64,000 nucleotides of DNA, taken from assembly GCA_013146195.2 (NCBI GenBank), contig CM028382.1, positions 12,555,101 through 12,619,100 on the forward strand, written 5' to 3'. Numbering within the stretch: position 1 is the stretch's first letter; each line of letters begins with the position of its first letter. Origin of the DNA: Codonopsis lanceolata (taxonomy: Eukaryota > Streptophyta > Magnoliopsida > Asterales > Campanulaceae). The position numbers and the translations under genes were made by a program. A model generated the notes under the pieces. It saw only the letters and a program-made list of their open reading frames with translations, searched no databases and had not been told where the DNA came from. Of this stretch, positions 36,501 through 48,020 are shown in pieces.

Positions 36501-39379
36501 TTGTTTAATTTCGAAATGCTTGTTTGATCTGAACGGGGGACTAACTGTTGTTCTCACTTGAAGGGGGAAATGCCACGCTTGTTACCATGATTTTCACCTG
36601 AGTTTGTTTATCTCCAATGCAAATTTTATGCCCGTGAGACACTATTTTGTAGTGGTTATTTGTGTGTCTTACCATCAAATGCCTTTAATTCATGAGATGA
36701 ATAGTTTAAAGTAGTCAAAATTTCAAAGTTGCAGTGCTAATAGAAAAGAAACATTTGGTGTTTATTTTTGTTCCCTTATCATTTAGAAGTAAAATTTTGG
36801 TGATGGGATTCACTGACAGTTATCTTTTTTATTTTCATTTATGAAATGAAAATCTTTTTTGAAATGCTCACTATGAAGATGGTAATCAGGTCAATTAGTC
36901 CCCGGACTTTCTCTTCTTGCCTTAAATCATATGATTATTATCAAAGGTAGTAAAGTAAGAGCATATATTCGTTAAGATGTATGCCTTAACTGAGGCTATA
37001 CTCTCAGATAGTACGGATTTATTGCTATATCATTAACATTGTTGTTTTTATATCTTCTATTCCTTTGTTGTTGTTTATCGCCCTTACCTGGACATATATG
37101 TAATTAATTTCTCAACACTTTCTGAAACCTGATGTGAATGTAGACTGTTACCTGTTTTGTATATTCATCAGTGTTGAGGTTTCGTATTTGCATTCTATCT
37201 ATATAGGTTTTTGTCTTTGAACTTACCAGAATAGTGGCGGCTTTTGATATTGCATATCATGCCGAAGACCGGATAAACTGATAATGCAAGTAAAAGATGA
37301 TGAGCTCAAAATCTAATTACACGGATTAATGCACAGGACTCCTCCAAGACCTTGTAATCCCCGTGACGAATTTCCATAACGAAGACAAAGGATTTATGGT
37401 TTTACCTGGTGATGTTTTTGATGTACCCATTAGGAAGGATATTATTCACCGTGTTGTGAGGTGGCAGCTTGCAAAACGACAGCAGGTATGGGTTTGACAT
37501 ATTCTTTCTCTTTTGATATTTGAAACATTGAAGTTAATTACAACTATGCATACCAATTTAACTCTCTTGTCATGTTGTAATTACAACTATGCATACCAAT
37601 TTAACTCTCTTGTCATGTTGCTGACCCTCAATTTGAAATGATTGGCATCCTGTTCCTGTTTACTAAACTAGTTTTTTTGTTAATTTTTTAAGTTTGTTTT
37701 ATTAAAAAGAGGCTTTATCTTCAATGTTATATAATACGCAGCCTGCTATGACCTTTGAAAGTTTTGTTTATTAATCAAAGGGGTGAATATTCTTTATAAA
37801 AAAAAAAAATTCAAAGGGGTGAATATTCCACAGGGAACCCATTCAACAAGAACTGTTAGTGAGGTCAGCGGAACTGGGAAGAAGCCATGGAATCAGAAGG
37901 GTTCAGGTCGAGCTAGGCATGGAACACTACGTGGACCTCAGGTAATTTATGGTATTGCTTAGTCATTTGGTGGTTTGGATTTGTTTAATTCATCATCATT
38001 TTTTGTTCTAAAGGCCTCCAAATGGATATCAATTTGATTTTGTTGATGGAAACAGTTTCGGGGTGGTGCTACCAAGCATGGCCCAAAGCCACGAAGTCAT
38101 GCTTTCAAGCTGAACAAGATGGTTCGTAGGTTAGGGCTTAAGACCGCCCTATCAGCACGTGCAGCAGAAGGAAAGGCAAGTCATCCCACACTCTCTCGCT
38201 CTTGTTTTCCTCTCTCTCTCTCTCTCTCTCTCTCGTTTTCCTTGAAATTTGTCTTCAAGTTTCTGTTACTCGTAGGTTATTCTTTCAATCCTTCTTCCCC
38301 ACTCCACATTCCAATTTCATTGCCATCTACCGTGGTTTATTTCAGTCATCTCATGCTATGAAGCTATTGCTACAAAATGTATGCTGTATTTAGCTAACGA
38401 AATCAAGCCAAATATGCAGCTTCTGGTCTTTGACAGTTTGGAGGTCCCTACACACAAGACCAACAACATTGTGAACTATGCCAAGCAAATGGAAGCTTCC
38501 AAGAAGTTCCTGCTGGTGGATGGCGCAATTGATGAAAAGCTAAAGCTTGCTACTCAAAATCTTTATTATGTTAACGTATTGCCTGTTATTGTAAGTTTTT
38601 CCTGGTGGTTTCCCTCTACTTAACTTGGTTGCAATGATCCAGTAGCCATATGATGGTTCTGATGTCATCCAGGAAGGGTCTTGTGCTTTTCTACATGTAG
38701 TAGACTATTGTGAAAACTGAAAGCACCTCAACTTCTTTAGTAGCTGCTAAGAACATGGCTAACCTAGCTAGTACTCTTGCATTTTGCTTCTCTCTTGAAT
38801 CTACTTTGCGATTTTTATTAGCATAGATGATTAGTTACACAATGGACCTAACCCCCCCTTCCCCCTTTTCTAAACCTTTCCTTCCCAAGAGACAAAATGT
38901 ATCATATGGATCACTGGGCCATCTTGTTTTATTCCAAGATAATCTTTGACTAGCAACACCTTGTAGCTTGATATTGCATTTTTCTTGTTGCACGGAAGAA
39001 ACTATGGACTTTTTCTTTTGACCATAAGAGTTAGTTGATTAACTTGAAATATTTTGATGGACTTGAGATGCCCACAACACTTCCCCGTTCAATTAGTCTT
39101 GATTGCCCTTTGGTATTGCCTTTATGTAGTCTATTTTCTAACACATTTGTCACTTCAGTCATCTCACTGTACAACAGCAACCAAAGACTTTCTCTGAGAT
39201 TGGATATGACTATGTTCATAGAAATCATTGATCCCGTCTGTCTCTAATCAGTTGCAATTTCTGTTACTCTTTTGCAGGGATTGAATGTCTACAGCATTTT
39301 GCTGCATGACACATTAGTGATGTCCCGCGATGCTGTAGATAAGTTAGTGGAAAGGATGCACACTCCAATTAATCGCTAA
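33595..39379 (+). CDS. Ribosomal protein uL4, mitochondrial type, 8 exons
   Basis: This encodes a large-subunit ribosomal protein of the L4/L1e family, which binds 23S-type rRNA and lines the peptide exit tunnel. Exons: 33595-33697, 33801-33865, 35903-36029, 37337-37485, 37834-37941, 38056-38175, 38420-38590, 39278-39379; together 314 residues plus stop, in frame throughout. The first 35 residues are rich in Arg, Ser and Leu and poor in acid (MALSSSKRLLRSICS), as in a mitochondrial presequence. The conserved core follows: VPIRKDIIHRVVRWQLAKRQ, then the rRNA-binding stretch KKPWNQKGSGRARHG, then FRGGATKHGPKPRSH, then a Rossmann-like C-terminal half ending in the motif for LVMSRDAVDKLVERM. The plastid uL4 is the alternative, but the presequence and core fit the mitochondrial form better. 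Intron 6 has a GC donor (AAG/GCAAGT). Intron 2 holds a retroposon with a Helitron inside it. Confidence 0.9.
33997..35815 (-). mobile_element. LINE-type retroposon footprint with 17-bp target duplication in uL4 intron 2
   Basis: The 17 bases ACAACTTCTTAGGAATT occur at 33997-34013 and again at 35799-35815. A T run follows the left copy directly, and the next bases (ATAAGTAAAGAGTATTATAT) read on the minus strand like the 3' end of a plant LINE, with poly(A) at the tail. So a minus-strand LINE-type insertion of about 1.8 kb is framed by its target duplication. I see no intact reverse transcriptase inside, so it is truncated or non-autonomous. A mini-Helitron inserted later (35385-35740). Confidence 0.7.
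35385..35740 (+). mobile_element. Non-autonomous mini-Helitron, 356 bp
   Basis: The 5' end is TCTATAATATAAAAC preceded by A. The 3' end is a short hairpin (CCGTGCC, loop ATA, GGCACGG) followed about ten bases later by CTAG and then T. A|TC...CTAG|T with a subterminal 3' hairpin and no target duplication is the Helitron signature, and these terminal words match common plant Helitrons. It has no coding capacity. Confidence 0.8.
37535..37620. repeat. Perfect 43-bp tandem duplication in uL4 intron 4
   Basis: The unit at 37535-37577, containing TACAACTATGCATACCAATT, is repeated at 37578-37620 without visible change. Further on, the words TCAAAGGGGTGAATATTC occur twice (near 37777 and 37811), the second forming the branch and acceptor region of exon 5. 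Confidence 0.9.
38211..38235. repeat. (CT)n microsatellite in uL4 intron 6
   Basis: About 12 CT units lie about 35 bases after the GC splice donor of intron 6. Confidence 0.9.
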
Positions 39380-40199
39380 AGGTCGCACTTCAATTGATAA
39401 CGAAGGCAGTTCGCACTAAGAATTTTAGTCCATTATCGATGTTTTTTGGCCGAAAGATAAAATTAGAGGGAAAAAAAAAGAGTAGCTATAAATATAGCGA
39501 ATGTTTTGTCAATCTTATTCCTCTGTTATTATTACTCTCTTAGATGAAGTTTGTACAAGCTCTTGTCAGATATTGATAGTGCAGAAGCATTTGACAATGC
39601 TTGTTTTAGATAGCATCAGTTCTGTTAAAGCTAAAATATGTGTAGCAAGTTTTGAATATTTTGAAGTTGGTAATTGAGTTATGAGCACAATATTGGAACT
39701 TCATTTTCGTCCATTTAAATATTTATTGATGCCATGGCTTAATTTATAACAGTTTTGCTCCAGATTCACGCTATTCTTGCAATATGTGAGCAAATATCTA
39801 CGATTGTGAAAACACAACTTTTTCAAAACACATTTTTTGATTTCTTATAAACATGTTTGAAAATTTATTTCAAAATTTTATTTTCATAAACAAAGTAGTT
39901 TTAAAAAATAATGCAGTGTTCTAAAATCTTCGTTTTCCTCCATTGTTTTAAATTAGAGCGTTTCTGAATGCAACATATTTTTAAAACGCTATGTTTTAAA
40001 ACACTGCATTGAAACATTTTAAACAAGAAAATGTTGCATTTTTTGTTGACATTTTAATGAAAACATTTAACCAAACAAGCTCTAAATGAAATGTCACTTT
40101 TGTTAGTACTTAGTATTTGAGATGTGCTTGATAGGACCCTGGTCGCATCCACATTGTCAGGTTCACACGGAAACTCTGGCGAAAACTAACGATCGATAC
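39380..40199. other. uL4 3' UTR and intergenic DNA
   Basis: The first part is the expected 3' untranslated region. From about 39790 to 40090 there are inverted words around AAAACG and CATTTT like those of the MITE at 6266, with an end-like CCAAACAAGCTCTAAA, so a related old MITE may lie here. I see nothing coding. Confidence 0.4.
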
Positions 40200-40202
40200 T
40201 AA

Positions 40203-40573
40203 GAGCATCCTCTGTGTGTATATTATTAATACAACTTCTTATTGAGTCTCACTGCCATCTACACATTTTTATCTTCTTACCCACTTAATAATATATCTTC
40301 CAATTGTATAATCTTCTTACACAAAAAAATATTAAATTTAACATTATAAAATAAAAACAAAACCCCCCACCCCCACACACAGCCAAGAAAGAGGCGGCCA
40401 TCCCCTCATTTTTTTCACCTTTCCCTATGCTCCTTGCAGGTTCTTATTTGGGAATTAATTTTCCCTCTCTCTCCTACTTGACATCCAAGAATATATACAA
40501 TGGAGCATTTTGAGCAACTTTTTCATAGGAAGTTGTCTAGGAATTTAAAAAAGAAAAGACAATGGGGATGCTC
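40203..40573. mobile_element. Tourist-like (PIF/Harbinger) MITE
   Basis: The ends GAGCATCC and GGATGCTC are perfect inverted repeats flanked by TAA on both sides (40200-40202 and 40574-40576). It is 371 bp and shares internal words with the MITE at 41910 (CTTATTGAG, AAGTAGGAGAG complement). It has no coding capacity. Confidence 0.75.
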
Positions 40574-41043
40574 TAAAGCTTTATAAAAGTGCCCCTATTC
40601 AAATCTATGGCTGCAGAGGCATGACTTAGATTACAAGCATTCAAGTGCAAGCTTGGCAATCTTGGGACCCTAGAAAAACTCCCGCCATTCCTAAAATAAA
40701 GTTCATCTTTCTTTTAAACCTTTCCAAAAAAATGTCCACTTTCTAATCTTTTCATTTTTGAAAGTGTTTTAGCCTTGATTTGATTCTCACGTTGATGAGC
40801 TCGACTCACACGTATATAGATTATCCTAATATTTATTATACAGCTAATTATCTTTCTTTAATCTGTATGTCGAGTCAAATTTGACACTATTTTTAGGAAA
40901 ATGAATGGTTGATTTTTAAAAGAACAATACAAGCGCAAGCACATGTCAAGACTAGCATTAGGCATGTCTTTTTTTTCTTTTTATCAAGTAAAACACCTAG
41001 TTGTTTATTTAAAGTAAGGAAAATCCTAAATAAATGATTGATA

Positions 41044-41868
41044 CTCCCTCCGTCTTAAAAGTGTTGTCTTGCTTTCCCTTTTTTTTGTCCTCAAAAAATT
41101 GTCTTATTTGGAACTTTCTTTTTTAAGACAACACTTTTATAATTTTACCCTTACTTTTTATTCATACTTTAATTAAGGTTCTAAAAATCGTTAGGCGGCC
41201 GCTAAGCGGCACACTAGCGCCTAGCGTCTAGGGGACTAGTCGGGGCGTAATCGGGGCCTAGAATTAAGGTATAAATACCATTTTTTTTGATAATTTACAT
41301 CAAAGATCAAACAAATTGAATACAAATTTAATTTTTTTTAATGTTTGTCATTTTATCAAACACTTGTCTATATTTGTAAAATGAACAAAAATATACAAAC
41401 CTACTATTAATCTCAATTCTCAACAACCCCAATGCAATAAACAACCAAGTTTAGAACTAAAAACAAAAAAAGATCTTACTCTAGTTCGCCCCCCATTACC
41501 TCCTGCCTCACCATTACCACTCCCCCTTCCTTCTCCAGTTAGCCCCCCTTCCTTCTCCGGTCACCGCATGCCACAAAATCAAAGCTACAAAAATAAATTA
41601 AGGTCGGCGAGGTTTGGCGTAGATGCCGACTTGGTCGATTAGGCGGCGACTAAGAAAGTCGCGGCGGTAGAGAGGGGCCTAGCGCCTAGGCGAGGCCTAT
41701 GCGGAACTAGGCGGGGAGTTTTAGAACACTGACTTTAATTATGTGTCACATGCACACAAGCTTTAATGAAAACTACACATTATATTAATATTAAAAATCA
41801 ACTTTATTGTTTTTCCATAATCCTTGTGTCAGGTCAAACATAACAATAATTTTAGAACAAAAAAAATA
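41044..41868. mobile_element. Stowaway-type MITE split by a hAT MITE (first copy)
   Basis: It starts CTCCCTCCGTCTTAAAAG after TA and resumes after the hAT insertion with AATTATGTGTCACATGCAC. The right end near 41868 (TTTTAGAACAAAAAAAATA) has lost a clear GGGAG. The outer halves together resemble the copies at 2033 and 32126. The second copy is at about 57687-58511. Confidence 0.7.
41174..41731. mobile_element. hAT-family MITE with 8-bp target duplication (first copy)
   Basis: The 8-bp duplication ACTTTAAT lies at 41166-41173 and 41732-41739. The right end complement is CAGTGTTCTAAAA; the left end is TAAGGTTCTAAAA here and CAAGGTTCTAAAA in the second copy. Both ends then enter GC-rich words around CTAGGCG and CGCCTAG. 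It is 558 bp and non-coding. Confidence 0.85.
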
Positions 41869-41909
41869 TAAGTTATCTCACATCCTTCTTAAAAATGTAA
41901 GAAGCTTAA

Positions 41910-42285
41910 GAGCATCTCCAACGTTTAAAAAACCAAATTCTTAACCAACTTCCTAATAAGAATCTCCCAAAATTTTCCCATTGTATAGATTCTTAGTTGC
42001 CAAGTAGGAGAGAGAGGGGAAAAAACTTCCCTATTAAGAAGTTGTTGTTTACATAGCGAAATGAGGAAAGTGATGGGACAAATGCCTCGGGTGTGTATGG
42101 GGTGGGGGTTTTGTTTTTATTTTAGATGAGGTTAAATTTAATATTATTTTTTTGTGTAAGAAGTTATATAAGAAGATTATACAATGAGAAATATATTCTT
42201 AAGTGAGTAAGAAGATAAAAATGTGTAAGTGGCGGTGAGACCCGGTTAAGAAGTTGTGTAAGAATTTATAACATTAGGGATGCCC
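41910..42285. mobile_element. Tourist-like (PIF/Harbinger) MITE (first copy)
   Basis: The ends GAGCATCTCCAACGTT and AACATTAGGGATGCCC are inverted repeats, flanked by TAA on both sides (41907-41909 and 42286-42288). It is 376 bp and non-coding. The second copy is at 58553-58934. Confidence 0.8.
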
Positions 42286-42447
42286 TAAGCGAATATCCTA
42301 GAAAGTAACAATGGAGATATGTCATTGTCATAACAAACTCGGCTCGTGTAAACTTCCACCTTCTTTTCCCACTTTGATTGGCCTTTTGAGTAGTCATAAA
42401 GAGTGTTTGCGATTGTTAATCTCAATGGTTTGACCCCTAATCTAATA

Positions 42448-42625
42448 CTCAATTCGTTTCGAACAAAGAGTTCACTATTATATTTTGAAATACTTTACTT
42501 AAAAAGTCCACTTTTAAAAATTAAGGCATGCAAGTGTCCTTTTGTTACAAATGGGCTACTAAAAGTGTGATTTTCTTAAAAAGTTTGACTTTCAAACAGA
42601 GACTCTTTACACAAAACGGAAGGAG
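42448..42625. mobile_element. Small Stowaway-type MITE (first copy)
   Basis: It starts CTCAATTCGTTTCGAACAAA and ends CAAAACGGAAGGAG, flanked by TA. It is 178 bp and non-coding. The second copy is at 59100-59277. Confidence 0.6.
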
Positions 42626-43440
42626 TAATAACTTCCTTCACACCGGTGGTAAGTTTATCACTATTCTAATAAAGTAGTGGAAAGTCTATAATTAACTGTA
42701 AGAATTCACAAAATAAGGAGCTCCCATTTGTCTCAAGATCTTAACAAAGGGGTTATAGAACATCTAGAACCGTCTTCATCTGTCAGGGTCATATCTTTTA
42801 GTTTCTTGAGAAATAGAAATCACGAGATGCGGGGTTCAGATTATATAGGAGTTATTTATCCTAATCATGGTAGAAAAACACAATAAATACTCCACCAAGC
42901 ACAATGAAAATCATGTTTTTATACAACCCTCAAATCAAATGCTCCTTCCGTCCAAAGATGAGTGTCCCTTTTTTTTAGTTCTTTCGCAAATATTGAAAGT
43001 ACTTTTTGTTAGAAATAATATTGGGAAAATTATATAAATACAAATTACAAAATATAACAAACAATTAAAAGTTATTGTTATAGAGTGAACTAGACTGGAA
43101 GTCTGCTGAAATGACAAGCTTCCTTGAAATTTGCTGGTGGACTAAACTTGTGAAGGTCGTGATAAACATTGATACAAAGTTTGTTGGTGAGTTTTTGTGA
43201 AGTTTGTCGGTGAGCCTTGGCGAGAATGCTAGTGCTTCACACAAAGTCTGCTGATGGCAAGAGAGGTGTTGTGGTGTAGAACTATGATCTACGTGCCGAA
43301 CAAAATACTTCTGGTCCGAGGCCTATATCGCACACAGTTTCCTTAAAATAGATTCGCCCCTTCTCGTATGTGCTTGTAAGATTTACTGGACGTCTGTCTC
43401 CCAGGGGCACTGGAGAGACCTTTAGCTCAAAAATTTTCGA

Positions 43441-44070
43441 CGATTTACATAAGAGAAATGAAAATTGTTATTAATCGTGTTTTCCAATTATGGAGATCAT
43501 CTCCATTTATAGGAGAATTATGAGACTGAATAAAAACCACATTGATGATGAAATAAATTCATCATCAATAGGTAAATAATATCTCTTATTAAAGTTGATA
43601 ATAACAACACATAAAGTCTGTTATAAATGTTGGAGTTACGAAAATAAAAGAATAATTAACAAAACGTAGGTTAGTCTGAACATGCAAATGTAGTTCGACA
43701 TTCGTGTCCGCGATCGTACATGAGTGCGATATCACCAAAAAAATACATGAGACCAAAGAAACAAGCTCAACGATTTACATAAGAGAAATGAAGATTGTTC
43801 TTAATCGTGTTTTCCAATTATAGAGATCATCTCCATTTATAGGAGAATTATGAGATTGAATAAAAACCACATTGATGATGAAATGAATTCATCATCAATT
43901 GGTAAATAATATCTCTCATTAAAGCTGATAATAACAACACATAAAGTCTGTTATAAATATTGGAGTTACGAAAAAAAAAAAGAATAATTAACAAAACGTG
44001 GGTTGGTCTGAACAAACAAATTTAGTTCGACATTCGTGTCATGATCGCAAATGAGTACGGTATCCCAAAG
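43441..44070. repeat. Tandem duplication, period 330 bp (first copy)
   Basis: CGATTTACATAAGAGAAATG starts at 43441 and again at 43771, and the following about 300 bases match at roughly 95 per cent. The same pair occurs at 60089 and 60420 in the second copy of the segment, so this duplication is older than the large one. Confidence 0.9.
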
Positions 44071-45004
44071 GCTAAATTGGACAATTACAAGCTTACCCTT
44101 ACCATATAGGAACTTATATATAAACCACTCAAGTTTTTGTTGATTTTTCAATGTGGGATAAACCCTTCCAACAACCACACTTTAATCAATCATAACTTAT
44201 TCATCCAAACACCAAATTCGACAAAATAAATATATGATTTCGATGTTCTCACGGAGTAGACTATGATTTCACAATTATCTTTATCATTATACGAATGACT
44301 CGTGAAGAAATATATGCCACAACATTATACAATTTCATTCTTAAAACACAATTTTTTCAACACTTTTATTAATGCCCACACCATAGTATTGCAAATGCTC
44401 GTTGGGACATATATTAAAAGGAAAAAATCTAAAAGTAACAAGTTCTTGCCAAAACTCTCTTACCAAAAATAGGCGCAATATGTTTGTTCTTGATGTGGCA
44501 AAAATATCGGTCATACCGGGTGCAAAAGTCGTCGATGTACGTAGATCGCTCGTTGGTTGGATTGGTGACGTGAATAAGCGTGTCATTTGAGTCGGATATC
44601 GGCTTTATGTGGATCTCTGCAAAAACAAATACCGTGAGTGGTGCGGGATGTCCCCAAAACCCTCAGGCGTAACAATCGAGTACAATATCAAAATATAGGA
44701 GGCGTTGCCCAGGTGTGTGGGTGAGCGTAGATTAGAAAGAGCCTATGAGAGTGCGCCTACTATGAGATAGTAGGGTTTATTTATACTGAGGGGTTAGTGT
44801 TTACTTGTCATGCATGGGCCGAGGCTCATGGTATTCGTTAGTAGTCTGTAAAGAATAGTAGGCTAATGTAGTGGAAAGCCCCTCGCCCAAGCGAGGTCTA
44901 AAAGCCTTTTAGGCGGATTAAATATAGGCGCCATTGGTTGATGGCCCCGGTCCTTATTCCTTGGGATTTATCTCAAGGGTAAGGAGTATAATTTTCGTCA
45001 AGCA

Positions 45005-45640
45005 TGACATCTACTCAAGCTGCTAAGAGATACTCGGCGGGAGGATAAAATAAAGCTCGAGGCGAGTAAACTCGAGCGAGGACGAAGCTTGGTAGGCGCG
45101 GTGTCTGCTTCAACCGCGAGTAACACTCGAGCGGGAGAGCGATGTAAAGCTCTGCGAGTAGACTCGGCGGGGAGGCGTAAGCGCGGTGTACTACTCAACC
45201 ACGAGTAACACTAGGCGAGAGGACAATGTAAAGCTCAGGTGGGATGCCCAAACGTGGGCGTGGCGGGTAGGCGCGTCTTACTCAACCGCGAGTAACACTC
45301 GGCGAGAGGACAATGTAAAGCTCACGTAGGATGCCCAAGCTGGGAGCGTAAGGCAAGCGCGTGTACTACTCAACCACGAGTAACACTCGGCGAGAGGACA
45401 ATGTAAAGCTCAGTGGGATGCCCAAGCGGAGGCGTGAGATAAGCTCGACCGCGAGATGCTCGGTGAGAGGGTAATGTACCTCAACATAGTGAGGGTCTTC
45501 AAGAATCAAGCAACCTCACCATGGTGAGGCCGTCAGAAATCCGTATGCTCAGCGAAAGCTCAACAGTGGATGCCCAAGCGGGGAGCATAAGCGCATAAAG
45601 GAAATCCGAAGCCTCACCATGAGGGTCTTCGCATGTGGTT
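45005..45640. repeat. Degraded 97-bp minisatellite (first copy)
   Basis: Repeated words CGAGTAACACT, AGAGGACAATGTAAAGCTCA and GGGATGCCCAA recur at irregular spacing. The second copy at 61680-62340 shows the same units at a regular 96-98 bp. Here many units lack or change a few bases at CCG, GAGC and GCAGG words. Confidence 0.8.
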
Positions 45641-46639
45641 CTGGGCATAGGCCGAGGCGGCCTAGGGCCCAAAAAATTAGGGGCCCAAAATTTATATATA
45701 TGTATAGTATATATATAATATATAAATATAATATTAATAAATATAAATAAGGAATATGGAAAATTGTTTGGAAACAAGAAACGAAGCTTGATGCGTGTGA
45801 TAGGCGGCGAAAGGTTGATTAGATGGAAGAGGCGGACATTGGGGCAGATCAGGCATAAGGATCAAGGAGATGGAACAATCAGCGGCCCTCGATCTCGAGA
45901 TTCACTCTTCGATCTTCCACTGCATCTATGGCCGCCATATTAATTTCCACTCCACCTTCGGGCTCTGTTTGATTCGATTTCAAAGGCTCAAAGCGAAAAA
46001 CTCTCACAGTCTCACTCACTTAGTCACTCTAGTTCCTCATCCACGAACTTCGAAGCGTAGGCGCGGTGAAGGACTGATGATGCAGTACTCGTCCAATTTT
46101 CCTTATTTCAATTTCAATTTTCAAAATTTTTCCCTCTTTAGGCCTTCGCTTGAGACGAATCGGACATTGGATACAAACCTCAAAGCCTCAAACCCGTATT
46201 TTTTGGTTTAAGGTTTTTAGGGTTCAATAATTAATTTTTTGTTGATCCACAATTTCTTTTCAAAATCACATAGTCTAAAAATTGTTTAAGTAGATAATAG
46301 ATTAGAAATTTACAAATTATTTCTTATATGTTGGTGCGACATTCGACAAACAATCGAGCTTAGGGCCACTTTCGTTATTTTGCCCAGGCTTTGAAATGTC
46401 GGGAGCGGCCTGGGCGGAGGATTGGGTGTTAGGCGGGTAGCCTTAACCTCAGGCCTCGTCTTACTTAGTCAAACAGGAATAATAAATTGGCTCGTCAGGC
46501 TGAGCCCCAAACTATCCTTGAACACGAAACTCCACACCCATTTTAGGGTAATTGCCATGGGGGAAGGTTTCAAGTGAATGTCTGGCTATGAGCTCATGGG
46601 GCGCAACCTTTCCTGCCAGTTCCGATATGTCTTGGTAGA

Positions 46640-47700
46640 GGAACTAGCCGGCAGGAGTCTAGCAGGCGGTGAGCATACCTACTGGCAAATTCGTGATAGC
46701 TCTGTCTAGGTGATGCCTGCTCCAATTGGTCCTCAGCAGCAGCTCAGCAACAAAAAAAGACTTTGATCTTCCTTGGGAAGAAGAACACGATCGAGGACCG
46801 ATCAAAGCGAGCCGGCTGAGGCTTAGCTTCAAGCTCTCATCGCAAAGGAGAATTTTGAAATGCAAACTTCGTGAGCTTGCGACCGGACTCATAACGAGAT
46901 AGGCAATGTTCTGATCTGGCCAATTTGAATACCAACAAAAGGCGGGCATGCGGCTTCCATCGGATTAGGGATGGTGAAGAGACTTCGCCATCTGGGATTC
47001 GCCGAAAAGCCTGCTAACTCCCAGATCTGTCGGTGAAATTGGGATGTGCATGACCGAGGTAAATGATTTTTCACCATTTACAAAGAAGACCGATTCCTTC
47101 CTTTTATTTTCTACTCATCTTGTTTTAATTTTTGGATGGCCGGCAAAGCGAACGTCTCTTTGGCCGCGATCGATAATGTGAAAATCTCAACCGCATATCC
47201 TCCGAGAAGAACACATTAGAGGAGCAAGTCAACTCAGCTTAGGAGCGGTGAAGGAGAGCGAGGAGAGCTTGACAACCAAGGTCACCGAACTATCAAAGGC
47301 TGGAAGAAGAGAAAAGGATCCTTGAAGCCCATCTCACTTTCGAAGAAGTCGAGGAATGCGCCTCAACAATATCACTCAGTGAGAAAAGATCTTCGAGCGA
47401 CTAGCGAGTTGGAGAAGGTCAAGAAAGAGGCGGTGATAGGGAGAAAAAAGCGAAGGTGAGAGCTATCACAAGCCGTAGCGAAAGAGAACCTTATCACCAG
47501 AGTACAAAAACTCGAAGACTTCGCGAGGCTGTTGAAGAAGCGTACCCCTTTTTCTGTGAGGGGAGTCAACCACATCTTCACGGCAACTGCTGCGGTCTTG
47601 AATTCAAGCTTTGAACATCTCGCGGCATGGGGAACCAACACCTTTACGCTCTTCCTCGCCGAGGTCATGTTTTAGTTCCTTACACTATAGATGAATTAAA
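46640..47700 (+). pseudogene. Broken gag-like or coiled-coil retroelement coding remnant
   Basis: The plus strand carries fragments of open frame in shifting registers. The first part matches the frame at 63839-64000 (ITEIGN, then GGHAASIGLGMV). At about 47190-47640 the fragments are rich in Glu, Lys and Leu (for example LEEQVNS, LEKVKKEAV, VQKLED), suggesting a coiled coil. Several stops and frame changes interrupt it. I do not recognise a specific family; the N-terminal half of a retroelement gag is the best guess. Confidence 0.4.
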
Positions 47701-47920
47701 CTCCTGGCAATTTGGATTCTCGAAAGGGCTAGATACTTGGACCCCTCCTCGATAGCGAGAAACTGCTGTGAGCGGCGATGTCCGAATATGGATGGGAAAG
47801 AACCGGGAAAATCAAAACTCGACCCTTTAAGGCTGCGAACCTAACAATGACGTGATCATCATTGAAGGCCGAGAATGAAGGCGATATCCTACGATCATGC
47901 TACCAATCAAGTTGCTATTG

Positions 47921-48020
47921 NNNNNNNNNNNNNNNNNNNNNNNNNNNNNNNNNNNNNNNNNNNNNNNNNNNNNNNNNNNNNNNNNNNNNNNNNNNNNNNN
48001 NNNNNNNNNNNNNNNNNNNN
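47921..48020. other. Assembly gap of 100 N
   Basis: Exactly 100 undetermined bases. A round number like this usually marks a scaffold join of unknown true length. Two short reading frames that cross it have no meaning. Confidence 0.98.

Larger units (their letters stand above)
40656..47920. repeat. First copy of a 6-7 kb direct duplication
   Basis: From GCAATCTTGGGACCC at 40656 this segment matches 57300-64000 in the same order and orientation: same MITEs, same 330-bp tandem repeat, same 97-bp minisatellite. The match can be followed to about 47010, where the window ends in the other copy. Long parts differ by only 1-3 per cent, while some short stretches, above all 44600-46650, differ by clusters of small indels. 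The segment runs into the N gap at 47921. Confidence 0.95.
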
